DNA of 64,000 nt from Acidobacteriota bacterium. GTDB taxonomy: Bacteria > Acidobacteriota > Vicinamibacteria > Fen-336. Location: NCBI GenBank assembly GCA_022340585.1, contig JAJDNS010000011.1:1-64000 (forward strand). Reading direction: 5' to 3'. Position numbers and translations under genes: made by a program. Within the stretch, counting starts at the first letter, position 1. The number at the start of each line of letters is the position of its first letter. The notes beneath the pieces are model-generated. The model ran no database searches. It had not been told where the DNA came from and saw only the letters and a list, made by a program, of their open reading frames with translations. Of this stretch, positions 1 to 8,040 are shown piece after piece.

Positions 1-156
1 GAGATCCCGGGGGCGGTGGCGGAGCTTCACCGCGACCCGGAAGCGCTCGCGCGAATCCGCGCGCGTCTGGCCGCCCTTCCCCCCAACCGTGCCGTGTACG
101 AGGTCGTCGAGCTGATCGACCGGGAGATCGGCGGCGCGGCCTCGCCGTCGGCCTGA
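1..156 (+). CDS. C-terminal end of an unidentified protein (cut by the window start)
   Basis: Frame 1 is open from the first base to a TGA at 154-156 and gives 51 residues. The fragment is charged and helical, with a leucine/arginine-rich stretch followed by a VYEVVELIDREIGG helix, and has no metal or catalytic motif. A tail of this kind is common at the end of GT-B glycosyltransferases, but nothing here proves that. The next gene's extended -10 box lies about 15 bp after the stop, so this gene appears to be the last of its unit. Function unknown. Confidence 0.5.
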   Translation, partial: EIPGAVAELHRDPEALARIRARLAALPPNRAVYEVVELIDREIGGAASPSA

Positions 157-221
157 ACCAGGTCCGGTGCTAGGATGTTCCGCTTTGGGCGCGATACCGG
201 GCGCCCCTGAGATCACCTCGA

Positions 222-1460
222 ATGGACAGAGCCAAGCACCTCTACCGTCGCCTCGACCAGCTCTTCGGGGAGCTTCCGCCGAGGCGCACCCAGGCGAAGA
301 TGGTCGAGGCCTTCCTGGAGCAGGCCTTCGCGAAGCTCGGGGAGGACCTTCACCTCTCGGCGGGCCTTCTCTACGTCGAGCGCCGGGACGGCTTCACCCT
401 CGCTCGGGCGGTGGGCGATGCCTTTGACTCGGTGGCGGAGGTGCTCGACCCCTCCCAGGACCCGCTCGCAGAGATCATCGAGCACCGCGTCTACATCTTC
501 GGCGACAACGCCGGTGCTGCCGGGACCCCGCGACAGCTCGGACTTCTGCCCCAGGCTCCCGCCGCCGGCCTCGTGGTCGGCCAGCGGCCCCAGCGCTACT
601 GTCTTCTCTTCGTCCTCGTGAACGGGTGGGAGATGGAAGAGCTGGACTTCGCCCTCAACACCATCCGCGCTGCCCTCGACGCACGGTTGGTGGACGCACG
701 GGTGAGAGGCTCGTTTCGCGAGGCCGAGGAGATCCAGAGGAGCCTCCTCGCGGAGGAGCCGCCAGTCTACCCCGGCTACGAGGTCGCCTGCCGCTCGGTG
801 GCCGCGGAGGAGGTGGGCGGGGACTTCTACGATTTCCACGATCTCGGGGAGGACATTCTCGGGATCGCCATCGGGGACGCCAGTGGCCACGGCCTCCCCG
901 CCGCTCTCGTGGTGCGGGACGTGGTGACCGGTCTCCGGATGGGCATCGAGAAGGACCTCAAGATCGTCCACGTCTTCGCCAAGCTCAATCGCGTGATCCA
1001 CCGCTCGCGCCTCTCGAGCCGCTTCGTGAGCGTGTTCTACGGGGAGCTTGAGGCGGACGGAAACCTGGTGTACGTCAACGCGGGGCACCCGCCGCCGATA
1101 CTCTTCTTCCGGGACCCGAAACCCGGCCGCGCCAGGGATCAGGAGCTGAGCGTGGGGGGAACGGTCGTGGGTCCGCTTCCCGAGGTGAGGTTCCGGCGCG
1201 GCTTTGCCCGGATCCGCACCGGGGAGGTCCTGGTCATGTGCACCGACGGGATCCTCGAGCGCCCGGACCCTTCGGGGGAGTTCTTCGGGACCGAGCGGCT
1301 CCGACAGGTCGTCCTCGACAACCGCGGGGCCAGCGCCCAGGAGATCCTCGACCGGCTCTACGAGACGGTGACGGCCCACGGCGCCGATCGACCGTGGGAC
1401 GACGACGCGACGGTCGTCGTCGTGAGGCGGCTCGAGGAGCCCGGCCCCGGCGAGGGGTAG
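222..1460 (+). CDS. PP2C-type SpoIIE/RsbU-like serine phosphatase with N-terminal sensor-like region
   Basis: The 412-residue protein has the metal-dependent phosphatase fold of the RsbU/SpoIIE family, which dephosphorylates anti-sigma antagonist proteins or acts in similar partner-switch systems. Residues about 1-165 resemble a degenerate GAF-like sensor, and a linker helix leads into the phosphatase domain (about 180-405). Metal-binding acidic residues are visible at Asp201 (GGDFYDF), Asp219 (GDASGHG), Asp342 (CTDG) and Asp394/395 (WDDDATVVVV). There is no transmembrane segment, so the enzyme should be cytoplasmic. An extended -10 box (TGC plus TAGGAT, 171-176) lies 45 bp upstream. The gene converges on the thioredoxin gene with only 3 bp between stops. 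No anti-sigma partner gene is adjacent, so its substrate is not known. Confidence 0.9.
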   Translation: MDRAKHLYRRLDQLFGELPPRRTQAKMVEAFLEQAFAKLGEDLHLSAGLLYVERRDGFTLARAVGDAFDSVAEVLDPSQDPLAEIIEHRVYIFGDNAGAAGTPRQLGLLPQAPAAGLVVGQRPQRYCLLFVLVNGWEMEELDFALNTIRAALDARLVDARVRGSFREAEEIQRSLLAEEPPVYPGYEVACRSVAAEEVGGDFYDFHDLGEDILGIAIGDASGHGLPAALVVRDVVTGLRMGIEKDLKIVHVFAKLNRVIHRSRLSSRFVSVFYGELEADGNLVYVNAGHPPPILFFRDPKPGRARDQELSVGGTVVGPLPEVRFRRGFARIRTGEVLVMCTDGILERPDPSGEFFGTERLRQVVLDNRGASAQEILDRLYETVTAHGADRPWDDDATVVVVRRLEEPGPGEG

Positions 1461-1463
1461 GGC

Positions 1464-2003
1464 TCAGGGAGCGGCGGCGAGCAGTTCCTCGACGCGGGCC
1501 TCGATGCTGGCCGCCGGCGTGTAGCCCTCACGGCGGAAGCGGACGACTCCCCGGCCCTCGGGTCCCGGCTCGCGCATGTCGATGACGAGCTTGGTGGGAA
1601 AGGCCACCAGCTCGTAGGGCCCGATGAGGTCGTCGCCGAGGTACACGGGGAACGCGATCTTCCGCTCGGCCAGAAAGGCCTCGAGGTCCGCGCGCTCGTC
1701 GGTGACATTGAAGCTCAGGAGGGCCACGTCGTCCCGCCCCTCGAGACGCCGGTGGTACTCGACAAGCTCGGGCAGCTCGCGCAGGCACGGGGAGCACCAG
1801 GTGGCCCAGAAATCGATGACCACGACCCGCCCCGCCAGGTCCTTCGAGCTCAGCGAGCGACCCTGGACGTCCTCGACCACGAAGGACTGGGCCGGTGTCG
1901 ACAACGCCTCCCACCCGTCCGGACCCGGGGCGGGTACGACCGTCACGGGAAGGAGCAGGACTCCGACGAGGGCGAGGGCAGATGCCAGCGAGAGGCGCAG
2001 CAT
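1464..2003 (-). CDS. Exported TlpA/ResA-like thioredoxin-fold protein
   Basis: The 179-residue product starts with a hydrophobic signal peptide (about residues 1-25) followed by a thioredoxin/AhpC-type fold. The redox motif is WATWCSPC with Cys70 and Cys73, and the cis-proline region AFPTKLVID is present. Proteins of this family act in the periplasm, reducing disulfides for cytochrome c maturation or similar thiol tasks. No cytochrome biogenesis genes are nearby, so the substrate is open. A TGC-TACCTT extended -10 box on the minus strand (2020-2015) lies only 11 nt before the ATG. It is back to back with the small Cys-rich gene and probably shares a bidirectional promoter region with it. Confidence 0.9.
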   Translation of the reverse strand: MLRLSLASALALVGVLLLPVTVVPAPGPDGWEALSTPAQSFVVEDVQGRSLSSKDLAGRVVVIDFWATWCSPCLRELPELVEYHRRLEGRDDVALLSFNVTDERADLEAFLAERKIAFPVYLGDDLIGPYELVAFPTKLVIDMREPGPEGRGVVRFRREGYTPAASIEARVEELLAAAP

Positions 2004-2086
2004 GTGGAACCCTCAAGGTAGCACGGGTCTCGCCCCCGCGCTCGACGCCGACGGTCCAGAGGCCGCGTGCTACGATTCCCACTCCC

Positions 2087-2290
2087 ATGGGGTCGTTTGG
2101 CTGCCCGCACGAGGTCGATGAGCTCTGCCAGCGCGTGAACGGAGCGTACTGCGTTCCGGGAATGCTGGGCTGCATCCTGCACGGCAAGGTCGTCTTCCCC
2201 GACGGGAAGGAACGACGTCCCCGCTGGCCAGACGGTGCCCGGGGCCCCACTCCGCGCCGGACGCCCGACGAGACGTCCGGAGGCGACTAG
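2087..2290 (+). CDS. Small Cys-rich conserved hypothetical protein
   Basis: This 67-residue protein has four cysteines in the order CPHEVDELC, then GAYC and MLGC, followed by a short beta-like segment (ILHGKVVFPDG) and a basic disordered tail. The four Cys could bind zinc or an iron-sulfur centre. Small proteins starting with CPHE..C.RV.GA.C.PGM.GC recur in bacteria without a known role, as far as I recall. The ATG at 2087 is chosen because the similarity starts there and a TGC-TACGAT -10 box (2071-2076) lies 10 bp upstream; earlier in-frame starts would overlap the divergent thioredoxin gene. No ribosome-binding site is visible. The stop is 2 bp from the end of the opposing DUF4395-like gene. 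Confidence 0.65.
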   Translation: MGSFGCPHEVDELCQRVNGAYCVPGMLGCILHGKVVFPDGKERRPRWPDGARGPTPRRTPDETSGGD

Positions 2291-2292
2291 AA

Positions 2293-2796
2293 CTAGCCCT
2301 TCGACCAGGGCAGGGTGGCGTTGGCGAAGTCGAATCGGCCCTTCAGCAGGTGGTAGAGGTACGCCCCCACGCAGAAGCGGGCGAACAGGAGAGCCGAGAA
2401 GCCCAGCACCAGGAACGCCTCCATCACCCAGGCGAAGGTGGCGTGGCCGGTGAGGAGGCCGACTCCGGCGCCGAGATTGAACGCGGCGGCCATGCCCTGG
2501 GCCATGCGTCTTGGACCGGGAGCCGGCGGGAGGGGCCCGCGGCCCCGGGGGCGGGCGATCCAGCGGCTGTAGGCGAGCTCGAAGGGGTTGAGGGCCGGGA
2601 CCAGGGTGTTCCACCAGAGCACGGCGGAGATCACGAGGTGGAGCCCGGGCGACTGCAGGACGATGGCGAGAAGTACGGTGGGGAAGACGATCCGGGGCTG
2701 GAAGGTGAGGCCGTCGAAGTGGGCCCGGCGGGCCTCGTCCGGCTCCTCACCAAAGCCCTGCTGCCGCATGAAATTCGTCACGACTCGAGACGACAT
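2293..2796 (-). CDS. DUF4395-like integral membrane protein
   Basis: The 167-residue protein has four hydrophobic segments, paired as two before and two after a basic, proline-rich loop (ARPRGRGPLPPAPGPRR). This arrangement and the terminal FCVGAYLYHLLKG segment match the DUF4395 family of small membrane proteins, whose function is not known. In related proteins the last helix often carries a second cysteine, which is alanine here. The ATG at 2796 is preferred over one 81 bp upstream because an AGGAG site sits 7 nt before it. DUF4395 genes often lie near thiol-redox genes, and a TlpA-like gene is two genes away; a shared redox role is only a guess. Confidence 0.7.
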   Translation of the reverse strand: MSSRVVTNFMRQQGFGEEPDEARRAHFDGLTFQPRIVFPTVLLAIVLQSPGLHLVISAVLWWNTLVPALNPFELAYSRWIARPRGRGPLPPAPGPRRMAQGMAAAFNLGAGVGLLTGHATFAWVMEAFLVLGFSALLFARFCVGAYLYHLLKGRFDFANATLPWSKG

Positions 2797-2847
2797 GGGA
2801 GGACTCCTGTCTCGGAAAGCTCTTCCCTCCGACTGTAGCAACGAAAA

Positions 2848-2863
2848 GGGGTCAGGTCTTGCA
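2848..2863 (+). repeat. REP-like half-site (GGGGTCAGGTCTTGCA)
   Basis: This 16-bp sequence lies in the gap between dtd and the DUF4395-like gene. It is closely related to both ends of the inverted repeat at 56564-56661 (GGGGTCAGATCTC). Sequences of this form are, to my recollection, common in genomes that carry REP-associated tyrosine transposases. No transposase gene is in the window. Confidence 0.45.
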
Positions 2864-2943
2864 TTTCGCACCGCCACACTCGGCGCGGACGCCCCGCGAT
2901 CAGCAAGATCTGGCGCCGGGCGCCCCCGGATGCCCGTGCGCAG

Positions 2944-3393
2944 TCAGAACTGCTTGTGGGAGTCGAGGAGGATCGTGACCGGACCCTGGTTCACGAGGGA
3001 CACGTCCATCATCGCCCGGAAGACGCCGGTGGCCACCTCCAGCCCCGAGGGACGGAGACGCTCCACGAAGCATCCGTAGAGCCGGTCCGCCTCCTCTGGA
3101 CGCGCGGCTTCGGTGTACGAGGGCCGGCGACCCCGGCGAACATCCCCCAGCAGGGTGAACTGGGAGACGACCAGGACTGCCCCGTGGACGTCGACGACCG
3201 AGCGGTTCATCTGACCCTCCTCGTCGGGAAAGACCCTCAGGTGGAGGACCTTGTCCGCGAGGTACTCCGCGTCCCGCTCCTCGTCGTCTCGGCCGACACC
3301 GAGGAGTACGACCAGGCCCGGCCCGATCCGCCCGGTCACCGCACCGTCGACACGGACGGAGGCCTCCGAAACCCTCTGCACCACCGCACGCAC
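2944..3393 (-). CDS. dtd: D-aminoacyl-tRNA deacylase
   Basis: The product hydrolyses D-amino acids (and glycine mischarged on tRNA-Ala) from tRNA, a cytoplasmic proofreading step. All family landmarks are present: [13 protein letters not shown] at the N-terminus, the [16 protein letters not shown] segment that forms the active-site pocket, and the cross-subunit [12 protein letters not shown] motif with its Gly-cisPro-like NQGPVT. A GTG start at 3393 is chosen because the family normally begins MRAVVQRV, giving 149 residues, the usual length. An ATG at 3411 would add six residues and leave only 7 bp before the divergent kinase start. The two genes are therefore head to head with about 25 bp between starts. 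Confidence 0.95.
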   Translation of the reverse strand: MRAVVQRVSEASVRVDGAVTGRIGPGLVVLLGVGRDDEERDAEYLADKVLHLRVFPDEEGQMNRSVVDVHGAVLVVSQFTLLGDVRRGRRPSYTEAARPEEADRLYGCFVERLRPSGLEVATGVFRAMMDVSLVNQGPVTILLDSHKQF

Positions 3394-3418
3394 GGCCCGC
3401 GAGGATATCATTCCAGCG

Positions 3419-5020
3419 ATGGGCGCTCCGAGACGCATCGGCCGGTACCGGGTCCTCGGCGAGCTGGGAAAGGGGGCGATGGGGACGGTCTACCGGGGGC
3501 GGGACGACACCCTCGACCGCGACGTCGCCCTGAAGGTCATGTCCGCCGGACTGACCGACGCCGAAACGCGGGGGCGCTTCCTGAAGGAGGCGCGCGCGGT
3601 GGCGCGCATCCAGCACCCCAACATCATCGTGATCTACGAGCTCGGCGAGCACGAGGGGGCGCCCTACATGGCTCTCGAGCTGCTCGAGGGCGTGGATCTC
3701 CAACGCGCTCTCGACGACGGCCTCCGGCCCGACCCGCGGGTGACCCTGCCCGTCGTCCTCCAGGTCCTCGCCGGACTCGGGCAGGCTCACGAGAACGGCA
3801 TCGTTCACCGCGACATCAAGCCCTCCAACGTCTTCCTGCCCTTCGGGCGCCCGGCCAAGATCATGGACTTCGGGGTCGCCCGCCTGGCCGGCCCCGGGGG
3901 CCTGAGCACCGGCTCTGGAGTCGTGGTGGGCACGCCCAACTACATGTCGCCGGAGCAGGTCCAGGGGGGAGACATCGACGGGCGGAGCGACCTGTTCTCG
4001 GTGGGCCTCATCCTCTACGAGCTCGCCACGGGAGAGAAGGCCTTCAAGGCCGACACGGTGGTGGCGGTGGTCTTCAAGATCCTCCACGAGGAGGTGAACC
4101 TGGGCCTCGTCCCGCCAGGGCCCCGGTGGGAGAGGCTCCGGAAGGTGATCCGGCGGGCCCTGGCCCGGGAGCGGGAGGAGCGCTACCCCGACGCCCAGGG
4201 GATGTCGGCCGACCTCGCCCTCGCCGTGCAGGACCTCGGGGGGTCGGTGGACCTGACGGCCCCCGCCGACCTCGCTCTCCTCGTCCGTCCCACCCCGCCG
4301 CCGGCGCCCGAGCAGACGCCGCAGTCGTCCGCGCCGACGGCGACCCTGCGCACTCCGCGCGCTCCGTCGCCGCGCCGGCGGGCGTCCTCGGGCGGGCCCC
4401 GCCCGCCGAGGAGGCCGGCTCCCTCGCCCCCGCGGTCGCGGTGGGCCCTCGGGCTCGCCTGGATCTTCGGTGTCGGCGCGGTGGGGCTCCTCGCCTTCGC
4501 CGGGTGGCTCGCGATGAGGCCGGGGCCGAGACCGTGGTCGGAGCCGACCCCGGCGACGCCACCCCCCGCTTCCTCCGCTCCGACGGCCGCGGCGCCCCTC
4601 CTCGAGCCGACGGACGGTCTCCCGGAGCCGACGCCGACCGCCACCCCCTCGGCGACACCGGAGCCCACACCCCTCCCCACACGGGAGCCGACGCCGACAC
4701 CGCAGGCCCTCCCCACCCCCGAGCTGGGGCCCGAGGAGCGCCTCGCCCGCGCCAGCGAACTGATGGACCGAGGGCGCTTCGCGGACGCCCTCGCCGAGGC
4801 CCACGCGGTCCTGCAGCGAGACCCCACCAACCGGGAAGCCACCGTCCTCGCCCAGGCCGCCGAGGAGGCGGTGGTCATCGAGGAGTGTCTGGCGAATGCG
4901 CGGAAGGCGCTGAAGGCCGGAGACCGTGACCGGGCCCTCGCCGAGGTGCGACGCGGCCTCATCATCAACCCGAGCGACAGCCGGCTCCTCGAGCTCCACG
5001 GGGAGGTGACCCGGGAGTAG
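3419..5020 (+). CDS. Membrane-anchored Hanks-type Ser/Thr protein kinase with exported TPR-like tail
   Basis: The 533-residue protein has a complete cytoplasmic kinase domain (about 9-275). The glycine loop is [11 protein letters not shown] (17-27), the ATP-binding lysine is Lys39 (VALKVM), the catalytic loop is HRDIKPSN with Asp132, the metal-binding DFG has Asp150, and the activation segment ends in SPEQ. A long Pro/Arg-rich juxtamembrane region follows, then one transmembrane helix near residues 341-364. The Pro/Thr-rich extracytoplasmic part ends in two helical repeats ([20 protein letters not shown] type) that resemble TPRs and may sense or bind a ligand. The RD kinase signature suggests regulation by activation-loop phosphorylation. 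A TATCAT box (3406-3411) ends 7 nt before the ATG and no Shine-Dalgarno is visible, so the message may be leaderless. Confidence 0.93.
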   Translation: MGAPRRIGRYRVLGELGKGAMGTVYRGRDDTLDRDVALKVMSAGLTDAETRGRFLKEARAVARIQHPNIIVIYELGEHEGAPYMALELLEGVDLQRALDDGLRPDPRVTLPVVLQVLAGLGQAHENGIVHRDIKPSNVFLPFGRPAKIMDFGVARLAGPGGLSTGSGVVVGTPNYMSPEQVQGGDIDGRSDLFSVGLILYELATGEKAFKADTVVAVVFKILHEEVNLGLVPPGPRWERLRKVIRRALAREREERYPDAQGMSADLALAVQDLGGSVDLTAPADLALLVRPTPPPAPEQTPQSSAPTATLRTPRAPSPRRRASSGGPRPPRRPAPSPPRSRWALGLAWIFGVGAVGLLAFAGWLAMRPGPRPWSEPTPATPPPASSAPTAAAPLLEPTDGLPEPTPTATPSATPEPTPLPTREPTPTPQALPTPELGPEERLARASELMDRGRFADALAEAHAVLQRDPTNREATVLAQAAEEAVVIEECLANARKALKAGDRDRALAEVRRGLIINPSDSRLLELHGEVTRE

Positions 5021-5045
5021 GGGGCCGCACCGGCCGGCGGCCCCG

Positions 5046-5085
5046 GCCCGGGACACGATCTCGCCGTGGCGATCGTGTCCCGGGC
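5046..5085. repeat. Dispersed palindromic element, copy 1
   Basis: A perfect 15-bp stem (arms 5046-5060 and 5071-5085) encloses a 10-nt loop, between the kinase stop and the ferredoxin promoter region. The 30-bp core 5051-5080 (GGACACGATC to GATCGTGTCC) matches the element at 15954-15983 at 26 of 30 positions. The outer four base pairs differ between copies but remain paired (CCCG/CGGG here, CCAA/TTGG there). No T-run follows, so it is not a standard intrinsic terminator, although it may still stop or stabilise the kinase transcript. Confidence 0.8.
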
Positions 5086-5117
5086 GGGCCGGCTAGAACG
5101 GCCGGGTGCTTTTGCGC

Positions 5118-5123
5118 TACGAT
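5118..5123 (+). promoter_or_regulatory. Putative -10 element of the ferredoxin gene
   Basis: TACGAT is preceded by GC and lies 52 bp before the ferredoxin ATG, leaving room for the strong AAGGAGG ribosome-binding site at 5160-5166. A -35 match upstream is weak (TAGAAC, 5094-5099). The element is proposed from its likeness to boxes before neighbouring genes. Confidence 0.4.
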
Positions 5124-5175
5124 GCCTGTCTCCCGGGGAAGACCCGGGAGCTACGCTCACAAGGAGGTTTCGTTC

Positions 5176-5439
5176 ATGGCGTACGTCATCGCCGAGCCCT
5201 GCGTCGACACCAAGGACACGGCCTGCGTCGAGGTGTGTCCGGTCGACTGCATCCACCCGAAGAAGGACGCGCCAGAGTTTGCCACCGAGAACAAGCTCTA
5301 CATCGACCCCGAGACCTGCATCGACTGCGGGGCGTGCGTCCCCGTCTGCCCGGTCCAGGCGATCTTCCCGGAGGAAGAGTTGCCGGAGAAGTGGGCGAAG
5401 TACACGCAGATCGACGCGGACTGGTTCGCCAACAAGTAG
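5176..5439 (+). CDS. 7Fe-type ([3Fe-4S][4Fe-4S]) ferredoxin
   Basis: The 87-residue protein is a small cytoplasmic electron carrier. The first cluster motif, CVDTKDTACVEVCP, has the spacing of 7Fe ferredoxins of the Thermus/Azotobacter/mycobacterial type, in which a seven-residue gap replaces the usual CxxCxxC and a [3Fe-4S] cluster forms. The second motif, CIDCGACVPVCP, is a standard [4Fe-4S] site. The acidic C-terminal tail after the clusters (EEELPEKWAKYTQIDADWF) is typical of this subgroup. The ATG at 5176 follows a strong AAGGAGG; an upstream in-frame ATG at 5122 lies on the proposed promoter and is rejected. No partner oxidoreductase is adjacent, so its redox partners are unknown. Confidence 0.93.
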   Translation: MAYVIAEPCVDTKDTACVEVCPVDCIHPKKDAPEFATENKLYIDPETCIDCGACVPVCPVQAIFPEEELPEKWAKYTQIDADWFANK

Positions 5440-5476
5440 TCCCCGGGGGCACGCTCCTCCGGGGGCGCCTCCCGTC

Positions 5477-5505
5477 TTGACGACACACCCCGCCTCTGCT
5501 AGCTT
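5477..5505 (+). promoter_or_regulatory. Sigma-70-like promoter of the cold-shock gene
   Basis: TTGACG at 5477-5482 and TAGCTT at 5500-5505 are separated by exactly 17 bp, with an upstream TGC extending the -10. The predicted start point near 5512 gives a 5' leader of about 117 nt before the cold-shock protein ATG, long like those of other cspA-type messages. It is one of the best promoter matches in the window. Confidence 0.7.
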
Positions 5506-5546
5506 CACCCGCGCACTGGTGGTCGTCGCTCTGGCGTTCGTTCGGA

Positions 5547-5571
5547 AAAGCCGCCCACGGTGGGCGGCTTT
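5547..5571 (+). promoter_or_regulatory. Hairpin in the cold-shock gene leader
   Basis: AAAGCCGCCCA and TGGGCGGCTTT form a perfect 11-bp stem around a 3-nt loop (CGG). Because it lies downstream of the promoter at 5477-5505, it should be in the csp 5' leader. It could act as an attenuator or temperature-responsive structure. If the promoter is wrong, it could instead terminate the ferredoxin transcript, but only a short T-rich run follows. Confidence 0.65.
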
Positions 5572-5628
5572 GCTGTATGGGCGGGCAGCAAGCAGGCATC
5601 AGGCAGAGGCGAAGGAGGCCTGTAGTTC

Positions 5629-5832
5629 ATGGTCGAAGGCACGGTGAAGTGGTTCAACGAGTCCAAGGGTTTCGGTTTCCTCTCTCACGAGGGTGGTCCG
5701 GACGTCTTCGTCCACCACACCGAGATCAAGGCAGAGGGTTTCCGGACTCTCAACGAGGGTGATCGGGTCAGCTTCGAGATCGTCGACAGCCCGAAGGGTC
5801 CGCGCGCCGCAAACGTTCAAAAGATCGGGTAG
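5629..5832 (+). CDS. Cold-shock domain protein (CspA family)
   Basis: The 67-residue product is a single cold-shock domain, an OB-fold RNA/ssDNA-binding protein thought to melt RNA structure. The RNA-binding motifs RNP1 (KGFGFL) and RNP2 (VFVHH) are intact, and the start [17 protein letters not shown] matches the family. A strong GAAGGAGG site precedes the ATG. It is monocistronic: a matched promoter lies 124 bp upstream and an intrinsic terminator begins about 30 bp after the stop. Expression is likely controlled post-transcriptionally through the long leader. Confidence 0.97.
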   Translation: MVEGTVKWFNESKGFGFLSHEGGPDVFVHHTEIKAEGFRTLNEGDRVSFEIVDSPKGPRAANVQKIG

Positions 5833-5864
5833 GGGACTCTTTCAAGAGCCGCTGAACCGAACGG

Positions 5865-5900
5865 CGCCCGGGGCGAAACGCTCCGGGCGTTTTCGTTTCT
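5865..5900 (+). terminator. Intrinsic terminator after the cold-shock gene
   Basis: An 11-bp stem (CGCCCGGGGCG with CGCTCCGGGCG, one G-T pair) around an AAA loop is followed by TTTTCGTTT. This is the classical factor-independent layout, 32 bp after the csp stop. Confidence 0.85.
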
Positions 5901-5943
5901 CCCGGCGTCGACCACCCGCTCACGACGTCACCCCCAGGTGCCC

Positions 5944-8040
5944 ATGAGCCCTTCGCCCCCGGAAGACCACGCTGCTGCCTCTTCGCCGCTGCCTCCGGTA
6001 GCGAAGAGGATTCCCCGGACGACCGAGGTCCACGGCGACCATCGGACGGACGACTACGCGTGGCTCCGCGACAAGTCGAACCCGGAGGTGAAGGCCTATC
6101 TGGAGGCCGAGAACGCCTACACCACCACGGTCCTCGCCCCCCTCGAGACCTTGCGGGAGCGACTGTACGCAGAGATGCTGGACCGCCTCAAGCAGACCGA
6201 CGAGAGCGTGCCCTGGCGGAAGGGCGGGTGGCGGTACTACTCGCGGACCGTCGAGGGCCGCCAGTACTCGATCCACTGCCGTCGGCGGGACCATCCCGAC
6301 GCGCCGGAGGAAGTCACCCTCGACCTCAACGAGCTCGGGCGAGGGGAGCCCTTCATGGCTCTCGGGGCCTACGAGGTGTCCGACGACGGCCGCCGGCTGG
6401 CCTACTCCACCGACACCACGGGCTTCCGGGAGTACACGCTCTTCGTCAAGGACCTGGGGACGGGCGAGGTGGGAATGGTGGCGGAGCGCACGGGAACCGC
6501 GGCCTGGGCCGCCGACAGTCGGACGCTGTTCTACACGGTGGAGGAGGAGGCAACGAAGCGGCAGCACCGGCTCTACCGCCACGCGGTCGGAACGCCGGAG
6601 CACGGGCTCGTCTACGAAGAGAAGGATCCGGCCTTCAACATCGGCGTCGACCGGACGCGGAGCGGCGACTACCTGCTTCTCGAGATCGAGAGCCTCACGA
6701 CCTCCGAGGCTCGGTTCCTCCCGGCCGAGAGGCCGGGCGACGAATGGACCCTCATCGCACCCCGGGTGAACGACCAGGAGTACGAGGTCGACCAGCGCGG
6801 CCCCGACTTCCTACTCCGGGTGAACGACACCGGAAGGAACTTCCGCCTCGTCCGGGCCCCGATCGCCAGCCCGGGACGCGAAGGCTGGGAGGAGGTCCTG
6901 CCCCACCGGACGGACGTGATGCTGGAGGGAATCGACTTCTTCCGCAACCACTCGGTCCTCTTCGAGCGGGAGAACGGTCTTCCCCAGGTGCGGGTCACCG
7001 ACCTGCGCACCGGCTCGTGGCACCGAATCTCCTTCCCCGAAGCCGCCTACTCGGCCTACCCCGGCGACAACGCGGAGTTCGACTCCGCGGTCTACCGCTA
7101 CCAGTACGAGTCGCTGGTGACCCCGCCGTCCGTGTTCGACTACGACATGGAGACGAGGACCTCGACCCTGCTGAAGCAGAAGGAGGTCCGGGGAGGGTAT
7201 GAGCCGTCGCGGTACCGCACCGAGCGCATCCGGGCGACAGCGGCAGACGGCGAGAGCATTCCGATCTCGATCGTTCGGCGCCGGGACGTCGCCCGGAACG
7301 GCTCGGCTCCTCTCCACCTCTACGCCTACGGCTCGTACGGATTCCCCCTGCCGGTCACGTTCTCGGCGAACCGTCTGAGCCTCCTGGACCGGGGCGTGGT
7401 GATCGCTCTCGCCCACGTCCGCGGTGGGGGCGAGCTGGGCAAGCGGTGGCACGACGCCGGGCGCATGATGCAGAAGAAGAACACCTTCACCGACTTCGTC
7501 GCTACGGCCGAGCACCTCCTGGCCGAGGGCTACGGGGCGGGCGAGCGTCTGGTGATAGAGGGCGGGAGCGCGGGCGGGCTCCTCATGGGCGCGGTCGCCA
7601 ACATGCGGCCCGACCTTTTTCGGGCGGTGCTCCTCCAGGTCCCGTTTGTCGACGTGATCAACACGATGCTGGACGAGACGCTGCCCCTGACCGTGGGAGA
7701 GTTCGAGGAGTGGGGCAATCCGAAGGAGAAGGAGGCCTACGACTACATCCGAGGCTACTGCCCCTACTTCAACCTCGCGGCCCGAAGCTACCCGGCCATG
7801 CTGGTCCGGACATCGTTCAACGACAGCCAGGTGATGTACTGGGAGCCGGCCAAGTACGTGGCCCGGCTGCGCGCCCTCAAGACCGACACCCGGCCGCTCC
7901 TCCTCGAGACCAACATGTCCGCCGGCCACGGAGGCGCTTCCGGCCGATACGATCGGCTCCGCGAGATCGCCTTCGACTACGCGTTCATCCTGTGGCAGAT
8001 GGGAATCGAGGCTACGACTTCCCGCGCTTCGGGAGCTTGA
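5944..8040 (+). CDS. ptrB: Oligopeptidase B (S9A prolyl oligopeptidase family)
   Basis: The 698-residue cytoplasmic serine peptidase cleaves short peptides after basic residues. The N-terminal seven-bladed propeller (about 70-410) starts after the family segment RTDDYAWLRD. The C-terminal alpha/beta-hydrolase domain carries the nucleophile Ser542 in GGSAGG, Asp627 (FNDSQV) and His662 (SAGHGG). The conserved AYGSYG, HVRGGGELG and LPLTVGEFEEWGNP segments identify the oligopeptidase B branch. No signal peptide is seen. The ATG at 5944 is chosen; a GTG two codons earlier is also possible. Its 3' end overlaps the convergent tex gene by 29 bp. Confidence 0.95.
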   Translation: MSPSPPEDHAAASSPLPPVAKRIPRTTEVHGDHRTDDYAWLRDKSNPEVKAYLEAENAYTTTVLAPLETLRERLYAEMLDRLKQTDESVPWRKGGWRYYSRTVEGRQYSIHCRRRDHPDAPEEVTLDLNELGRGEPFMALGAYEVSDDGRRLAYSTDTTGFREYTLFVKDLGTGEVGMVAERTGTAAWAADSRTLFYTVEEEATKRQHRLYRHAVGTPEHGLVYEEKDPAFNIGVDRTRSGDYLLLEIESLTTSEARFLPAERPGDEWTLIAPRVNDQEYEVDQRGPDFLLRVNDTGRNFRLVRAPIASPGREGWEEVLPHRTDVMLEGIDFFRNHSVLFERENGLPQVRVTDLRTGSWHRISFPEAAYSAYPGDNAEFDSAVYRYQYESLVTPPSVFDYDMETRTSTLLKQKEVRGGYEPSRYRTERIRATAADGESIPISIVRRRDVARNGSAPLHLYAYGSYGFPLPVTFSANRLSLLDRGVVIALAHVRGGGELGKRWHDAGRMMQKKNTFTDFVATAEHLLAEGYGAGERLVIEGGSAGGLLMGAVANMRPDLFRAVLLQVPFVDVINTMLDETLPLTVGEFEEWGNPKEKEAYDYIRGYCPYFNLAARSYPAMLVRTSFNDSQVMYWEPAKYVARLRALKTDTRPLLLETNMSAGHGGASGRYDRLREIAFDYAFILWQMGIEATTSRASGA

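Noticed and set aside
3394-3411. ATG at 3411 as the dtd start
   Set aside because: The family starts MRAVVQRV, which begins at the GTG at 3393; the ATG adds residues with no counterpart.
2900-5056. 718-codon minus-strand frame covering dtd and the first kinase
   Set aside because: It is antisense to the kinase and low-complexity; the dtd and kinase frames carry all recognised motifs.
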